A DNA stretch of 64,000 nucleotides from Mayfieldus profundus (GTDB lineage Bacteria; Actinomycetota; Thermoleophilia; Solirubrobacterales; 70-9): assembly GCA_038040325.1 (NCBI GenBank), contig JBBPIM010000006.1, positions 26,886 to 90,885 of the forward strand. Reading direction: 5' to 3'. A program made the position numbers and the translations under genes. A model generated the notes under the pieces. It ran no database searches and was not told the origin of the DNA. It saw nothing but the letters and a program-made list of their open reading frames with translations. Of this stretch, positions 59,667-64,000 are shown piece by piece. Position 1 is the first letter of the stretch, and every line of letters starts with the position of its first letter.

Positions 59667-60853
59667 TTGGCGTCGATCTCGCCGGCCAGCACCTCGAGCG
59701 CCCGATCAAGGCCCTCGTCGCGCTCCGTGCCGGGCCGGTCCTCGGCGTGGACTTCGGGCTCGATGCCCTTCGGCGCCAGTGAGATCCCGTCGGCGGTGAA
59801 GTAGCGGCCGATGGTCAGATCCAGCGCACCGCCGTTGGAGAGGTCGAATACCTGCTGAAACACGCCCTTGCCGAAGGAGCGCGTCCCGACCGTCTTCGCG
59901 AGATCGTTGTCGGCCAGGGCCGAGGCGAGGATCTCTGCGGCCGAAGCGGTGTCGCGGTTGATCAGCACGACCATCGGACCGGGCGGAAGGTTGTCGCCGA
60001 GCGCTCGGTACACCGTCGTCCCCTGATTGCGGGAGACGGTCTTCACCACGACCTCGTCCTTCGGCAAGAAGATGCTGGAGGTGAGGATCGCCTCGCGCAA
60101 CAGGCCCCCGCCGTTGCCACGCAGGTCGAGGACGATCCCCTCGGCGCCGCGCCTGCGCATGTGCCTGGCCGCCTTGCGCAGCGACACGTGCGAGCCCTCC
60201 GTGAAGCCGGCCAGGTGCACGTAGCCGAGCTCCAGGCCTTCGAAGCGGCGCAGCCGTCGCTCGACCACGGGGACCGTGACCACTTCGCGCACCAGCTTCA
60301 CCTGCCATCTCCGCCCGGTGGAGGGCCGCAGCACCCCCAGCGTCACGCTGGTGCCGGGCGGGCCCTTGATCCTGGTGGTGGTCTTCTTGGAATCGTCGCC
60401 GGCGATCGAATGGCCGTAAACCGACACGACCAGGTCGCCGGCCCTGAGCCCGGCCCTCGCGGCAGGCGCACCCTTGAACACGTGGGCCACCCGCAGTCCC
60501 CGCGGCACCTCGCGCACGCTCATCCCCACACCCGAGAAGCGACCCTCCGTCGCCTCCTCGAAGCGGATCAGCGCCTCGGGGTCGAAGTAGTGTGAGAAGC
60601 GGTCCCGATTGCGGCGGCGCAGCTCCGCGACCATGCCCGCGATCGAGGCGTCGTTGAGGTCGGGTCGCTGCACGCTGCGGAAGTAGTTGTCCTCGATCGC
60701 CTCCGCGGCCTCTCCGGTGAGCGTGGTGGTGTCGTCGACGAACGCGTCGCGCAGGGGCGGCGGCAGATCGCCGGGGTGGCCGCCCAGCCAGATGCCAAGG
60801 CAGAGCGTGGCGAGCACCAGCGCCGCGGTGACGGCCGCGCTGGCGACCCTCAC
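59663..60853 (-). CDS. ctpA: S41-family C-terminal processing protease
   Basis: The 396-residue protease has a membrane or signal helix (VTAALVLATLCLGIWLGG), a PDZ domain (GRFSGVGMSVREVPRGLRVA, AARAGLRAGDLVVSVYGHSI) and the S41 catalytic core. GIVLDLRGNGGGLLREAI, INRDTASAAEILASALADND (nucleophilic Ser) and VGTRSFGKGVFQQVF (general-base Lys) are visible. It cleaves unstructured protein C-termini outside the membrane. It lies 7 bases downstream of ftsX, a common actinobacterial order. Confidence 0.93.
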   Translation of the reverse strand: MRVASAAVTAALVLATLCLGIWLGGHPGDLPPPLRDAFVDDTTTLTGEAAEAIEDNYFRSVQRPDLNDASIAGMVAELRRRNRDRFSHYFDPEALIRFEEATEGRFSGVGMSVREVPRGLRVAHVFKGAPAARAGLRAGDLVVSVYGHSIAGDDSKKTTTRIKGPPGTSVTLGVLRPSTGRRWQVKLVREVVTVPVVERRLRRFEGLELGYVHLAGFTEGSHVSLRKAARHMRRRGAEGIVLDLRGNGGGLLREAILTSSIFLPKDEVVVKTVSRNQGTTVYRALGDNLPPGPMVVLINRDTASAAEILASALADNDLAKTVGTRSFGKGVFQQVFDLSNGGALDLTIGRYFTADGISLAPKGIEPEVHAEDRPGTERDEGLDRALEVLAGEIDAN

Positions 60854-60860
60854 CGGCGGC

Positions 60861-61763
60861 TCACACTCGCAGGAAGCGGCGCAGCGTCACGCCGCTGCCA
60901 ATCGCCGAGACGGCGATCGCGGCGGCGAAGAGAATCGAGATCAAAAGCGTGAAGGACATGCTGTCCTGGGCCGCGACAAGCGCGAAGCTGTCGGACAGCG
61001 GATCGACGATTGTGACCTTGCCGAGCCACAGGATCAGTATGGCGACCAGGCTCCCGGCGAAGCCCACCACGACGCCCTCGATCATGAACGGCCAGCGGAT
61101 GAACCAGCGCGTCGCACCGACCAGCCTCATCACCTCGACCTCGCGCCGCCGCGCGTAAACCGAGAGCCGGATCGTGTTGCCGACCAGCATCAGCGAGGCG
61201 ACCACGAGCAGCGCGGTGATCACCGTGAGGACCAGCTTCAGGGCCCCGGTGACCTGCTCGATCTTCCCCGCCTCCTCGCGAGAGTCCTTGACGGTGTCGA
61301 TGATCGGGCTGATCGGCTGCGGCGTTCCGCTCGAGTCCGGCGGCGTCAGCGCCTGGCGCACCGACTCCAGGTTGGCGGCGTCGTCCGGCTTGACGTTGAA
61401 CGACGCGGGCAGCGGGTTGGTGTTGAGCTCCCGCAGCACGTTGGGATCCTTGAGCCGCTCCTCGAGTATCGCCAGCGCCTCCGCCTTGGTGACGTAGTCG
61501 ATCGACTTGACGTGGGGAATCCCCTCGATCTCCTGGCGCAGTGAGTCCGTCTCCGCCCGGGTGGCGTCGTCATAGAGGAAGACCTTTAGCTCGAGCTGGT
61601 CGCGAACCTCCTCGCTCTTGCCCTGGGTCGTCTGGAAGACGGGGATCAGCACGCCGAGCAGGATCACGGTGACGATCGTCGTCACCACCGCGGCCATGCT
61701 CGGCGCCGCGTTGCGGCGCAGCGCCCGGAAAGCCTCCAGGATGAAGAACCAGAGCCGGCTCAT
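60861..61763 (-). CDS. ftsX: Cell-division membrane protein FtsX
   Basis: The 300-residue protein has four transmembrane helices: VTTIVTVILLGVLIPVFQ, a large extracellular loop (residues about 45-165), LVLTVITALLVVASLMLVG, VVGFAGSLVAILILWLG and LISILFAAAIAVSAIGSG. The cytoplasmic RREVEVMRLVGATRWFIRWP is the FtsX signature. With FtsE it regulates peptidoglycan hydrolases at the septum. It begins on the base next to the ftsE stop. Confidence 0.95.
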   Translation of the reverse strand: MSRLWFFILEAFRALRRNAAPSMAAVVTTIVTVILLGVLIPVFQTTQGKSEEVRDQLELKVFLYDDATRAETDSLRQEIEGIPHVKSIDYVTKAEALAILEERLKDPNVLRELNTNPLPASFNVKPDDAANLESVRQALTPPDSSGTPQPISPIIDTVKDSREEAGKIEQVTGALKLVLTVITALLVVASLMLVGNTIRLSVYARRREVEVMRLVGATRWFIRWPFMIEGVVVGFAGSLVAILILWLGKVTIVDPLSDSFALVAAQDSMSFTLLISILFAAAIAVSAIGSGVTLRRFLRV

Positions 61764-62597
61764 CTAGAGCCCCTCGGGCTCGCCGTTGGTGTGGCCCTCG
61801 GGCCCGACGCCCATCTCGGCGCGCATCCGCATCCCAAAGTCGCTGGTGGACTCCTCGGTGTAGCCGCCCCCGGTCTCGTCGCGGATGATGCGCCCCTCGT
61901 AGAGCTCGATCACGCGGCGGCGCATCTTGTCCACCATCTCGCGGTCGTGGGTGACCACGAGGACCGTGGTGCCGGTGCGGTTGATCCGGTACAGCAGCTG
62001 CATGATCCCGATCGAGGTGACCGGGTCGAGATTTCCGCTCGGCTCGTCGGCCAGCAGCAGCGGGGGATGGTTGACGAAGGCGCGCGCGATCGAGACGCGC
62101 TGCTGTTCGCCGCCGGAGAGCTGGTCGGGATAGTTGTGGACCTTGGTCGAGAGGCCGACCAATCGCAGCGTCTGGGGGACCTTCTCGCGAATCTCGGCGC
62201 GGCCGGCGCCGATCACCTGCAGGGCGTAGGCGACGTTGTCGTAGACGGTGCGGTTGGGCAGCAGCTTGAAGTCCTGAAAGACGGTGCCGACGTTGCGGCG
62301 CAGGTAGGGGATCTTGCTCTCCGGAAGGGCGCCGATGTTTCGCCCGGCGATTCGCACCTCACCCTCGGTGGGGTCGAGCTCGCGGATCAGCAGCTTGATC
62401 AGCGTCGACTTTCCGCACCCGGTGGGACCGACCAGGAAGAGGAACTCGCCGCGGCCGACCGCCAGCGAGATCCGCTCCAGCGCCAGGTGCCCGCCGGGGT
62501 AGACCTTGGTGACGTCCTTGAGCTCGACGATCGGAGCGCCGCCGCGGCGCGGCGCCGCCTCGGGTTGCTCGCGGTGTCGTCTGCGAAGTAGTGCCAT
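61764..62597 (-). CDS. ftsE: Cell-division ATP-binding protein FtsE
   Basis: The 277-residue ATPase starts at ATG 62597 (MALLRRRHREQ), with a longer frame to 62657. Motifs: LVGPTGCGKSTLIKLLIREL (Walker A), QLSGGEQQRVSIARAFVNHP (signature), LLADEPSGNLDP (Walker B) and TTVLVVTHDREMVDKMRRRV. A basic N-terminal tail (about 20 residues) and an acidic C-terminal tail of about 40 residues (GGGYTEESTSDFGMRMRAEM) extend beyond the usual 220-230 residues. The usual upstream gene prfB is absent here. Confidence 0.94.
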   Translation of the reverse strand: MALLRRRHREQPEAAPRRGGAPIVELKDVTKVYPGGHLALERISLAVGRGEFLFLVGPTGCGKSTLIKLLIRELDPTEGEVRIAGRNIGALPESKIPYLRRNVGTVFQDFKLLPNRTVYDNVAYALQVIGAGRAEIREKVPQTLRLVGLSTKVHNYPDQLSGGEQQRVSIARAFVNHPPLLLADEPSGNLDPVTSIGIMQLLYRINRTGTTVLVVTHDREMVDKMRRRVIELYEGRIIRDETGGGYTEESTSDFGMRMRAEMGVGPEGHTNGEPEGL

Positions 62598-62705
62598 TCG
62601 AGAGCCAGCTCCCGGGTTCGCCGCGCCCAAGGCGGGCGACCCGTGAAATGAGGTCAACAGCGTAGGGAGGCCGGGGTTGCGGTCTCGCAGGAACCCGTGC
62701 AGGCG

Positions 62706-63707
62706 CTAGCCCCACTCCCCGCCGTGGATCGGCGGGTGCGAGACGATCGGCTTCAGCAGCAGCGCCTCGCGGGCGCGGTCGGCGATACCCGAGGCGGTGA
62801 GGCCGAAGTGCTCCATGCAGGCCTCGGCGGTGCCCGAGACTCCGAACTCGTCGCCCATCCCGAGCGCGAAGACCGGAACCGGGTGCTCCTCGGCGGCGAT
62901 GTGGCGGATCGCATCGGCGAGGCCGCCGACGACGCGGTGCTCCTCCGCGGTCACCCCGACGCCGGTCTTGGCCAGCGACTCGACAACCGCCTCGGAGTCG
63001 ATCGGCTTGATGATCGAGACGTTGACGACCTCGGCCTCGACCCCGTCCTCGCGGGCAAGGCTCTCGGCCGCTTCCAGCCCCCGCCAGACCATGTGCCCGC
63101 AGACGAAGATCGAGATGTCCTTGCCCTCGCGCAGCACGTCCACGCCGCTGCCTAGCGTCTCGGGGATCCCGTCGTAGACGATCGGGGTCGAGGGGCGGCC
63201 GAAGCGCATGTACATCGGGGCGTCGAAGCGCTCGTAGGACTCGATCACCGCCGTGTAGGCCTGGTTGTAGTCGGCCGGGACGACGACCTGCATGCGCGGC
63301 ATCGCCCGCATCAGCGCGATGTCCTCGATCATCTGGTGCGAGGCGCCGTCCTCGCCGAGCGAGACGCCGCCGTGGCTGGCGCCGATTCGGACCTTGAGCT
63401 CGTTGTGGGCAATCCCGAGCCGCACCTGGTCGTAGGAGCGCGAGGTGGCGAAGATCGCAAAGGTCGAAGCGTACGGAACCTTGCCGGTGACAGCGAGGCC
63501 GCAGCTCATCGACATCATGTTGGCCTCCGCCGCGCCGCAGTTGAAGAAGCGCTCGGGGAACTTCTTTCCGAACTTGATCGACTGGGTGGAGACGGCGAGG
63601 TCGGCGTCCAGCGCGACGACATCCTCGTGCCTCTCCCCCAGCTCGACCAGCGCGTCGCCGTAGGCCTGGCGGGTCGCGATCGGCTCGGTCTTGGCCTCGG
63701 CGGGCAT
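62706..63707 (-). CDS. Transketolase, C-terminal subunit
   Basis: The 333-residue protein is the pyrimidine/C-terminal half of a split transketolase. It contains AVSTQSIKFGKKFPERFFNC, GAAEANMMSMSCGLAVTGKV, SHGGVSLGEDGASHQMIEDI and SIIKPIDSEAVVESLAKTG. It pairs with the thiamine-diphosphate-binding N-terminal subunit encoded upstream; their start and stop share one base (TGATG, 63705-63709). It interconverts sugar phosphates in the pentose-phosphate pathway, or acts as a related apulose/dihydroxyacetone-type enzyme. Confidence 0.92.
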   Translation of the reverse strand: MPAEAKTEPIATRQAYGDALVELGERHEDVVALDADLAVSTQSIKFGKKFPERFFNCGAAEANMMSMSCGLAVTGKVPYASTFAIFATSRSYDQVRLGIAHNELKVRIGASHGGVSLGEDGASHQMIEDIALMRAMPRMQVVVPADYNQAYTAVIESYERFDAPMYMRFGRPSTPIVYDGIPETLGSGVDVLREGKDISIFVCGHMVWRGLEAAESLAREDGVEAEVVNVSIIKPIDSEAVVESLAKTGVGVTAEEHRVVGGLADAIRHIAAEEHPVPVFALGMGDEFGVSGTAEACMEHFGLTASGIADRAREALLLKPIVSHPPIHGGEWG

Positions 63708-64000
63708 CAGGCCCCTTCCTCTCCGCCGGAAGAGCTCGCCGCCGCCTCCAGCGCCTCGGTCTGCTCCTTCAGCTTCGCCTCGAGCTCCTCGAGTGCCTCG
63801 GTCGCCTGCTCCTGGCTGGGCGGCTTGCCGTGGAAGCCGAAGCGGTCCTCCATGAACGACACGCCGCGCCCCTTCTTGGTTTGGCAGACGATGGCGGCCG
63901 GGCGGCCCAGGGTACGGCTGCGCTCCAGCGCCTCGACGATCGCCGCCATGTCGTGGCCGTCGATCTCGATCGAGTCCCAGCCGAAGGCCTCGAACTTGGC
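63707..64000 (-). CDS. Transketolase, N-terminal subunit, 5' end cut off
   Basis: Ninety-seven codons, including the stop, are visible before the right edge. The part seen reads KFEAFGWDSIEIDGHDMAAI, RTLGRPAAIVCQTKKGRG and EDRFGFHGKPPSQEQATEAL, which are the end of the thiamine-diphosphate domain of split transketolases. A Glu/Ala-rich tail (LEELEAKLKEQTEALEAAAS) follows. The diphosphate-binding GDG motif lies beyond the window. Confidence 0.9.
   Translation of the reverse strand, partial: AKFEAFGWDSIEIDGHDMAAIVEALERSRTLGRPAAIVCQTKKGRGVSFMEDRFGFHGKPPSQEQATEALEELEAKLKEQTEALEAAASSSGGEEGA

Overview
The window is high-GC DNA with dense, mostly minus-strand operons, many ATGA/TGATG stop-start overlaps, frequent GTG/TTG starts and several probable leaderless promoters. 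Gene content (uvrC-rapZ next to gap-pgk-tpiA, Tad-like pilins, an Rpf-type transglycosylase, an R2lox-like ferritin-fold protein, AbiEi/DUF559 proteins) points to an actinobacterium. My best guess is the Thermoleophilia/Solirubrobacterales branch; this is inference, as there is no rRNA in the window. A 100-N gap at 56112-56211 is bordered on both sides by the same 55 bases, which suggests a short-read draft or metagenome assembly.

Layout. 1-13 kb: a minus-strand block running from uvrC and rapZ through an ABC exporter and a VOC protein to the glycolytic genes gap, pgk, tpiA and gpmI, then tgt and a secreted beta-propeller cut by the left edge. Two plus-strand genes follow (crotonase family, cupredoxin lipoprotein). 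13-18 kb: a MaoC-type dehydratase, a Tad-like group (two TadE-like pseudopilins and a four-part fusion carrying DD-carboxypeptidase and lytic transglycosylase domains), an AbiEi/DUF559 protein and small membrane proteins. 18-30.3 kb: a phosphate/polyphosphate block with a low-affinity Pit transporter and its DUF47 partner, ppk1, two CHAD proteins, ppx/gppA, phoU, pstBACS, an orphan PhoB-type DNA-binding domain, a small zinc protein and a full response regulator. Three sets of 11-bp-phased TTYAC repeats look like PHO boxes. One of them points away from every gene and precedes a candidate small RNA with a terminator.

30.5-35.1 kb: a large secreted M19-like metallohydrolase, an alpha/beta hydrolase, uppP and a small membrane protein. 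35.2-38.4 kb: an IS1595-type transposon of visibly lower GC with terminal inverted repeats, an 8-bp target duplication, a repressor-like HTH protein, a Panacea-type (DUF4065) antitoxin with its probable toxin, and small zinc-ribbon/coiled-coil ORFs. It sits in a Crp-like palindrome upstream of an M23 peptidase. 38.5-46.9 kb: M23 peptidase, a Ppx/GppA-HD pair, YjbQ, a second crotonase, an Rpf-like enzyme with a long structured leader and a perfect TGTGA-N6-TCACA site, a membrane GAF-GGDEF cyclase, and an arsenic-type arsR-arsI operon followed by an R2lox-like gene.

46.9-52 kb: a CrtI/PYROXD-type oxidoreductase, then a row of single membrane-protein genes (chrA and two related DUF4386-like genes), each bounded by a diverged copy of the 3' end of ssrA. 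The intact ssrA (tmRNA, tag ADRHEFALAA) lies at 51609-51970. 52-64 kb: a Tat-exported amine oxidase, a roughly 1,200-residue membrane-anchored coiled-coil protein with a C-terminal helix-hairpin-helix domain (broken only by the assembly gap), smpB, an RNase R-like enzyme, a CtpA-type protease, ftsX, ftsE and split transketolase genes running off the right edge. tmRNA, SmpB and RNase R together give a complete trans-translation and decay set. The Pst, Pit, Ppk, Ppx and CHAD genes make a compact phosphate-storage unit.
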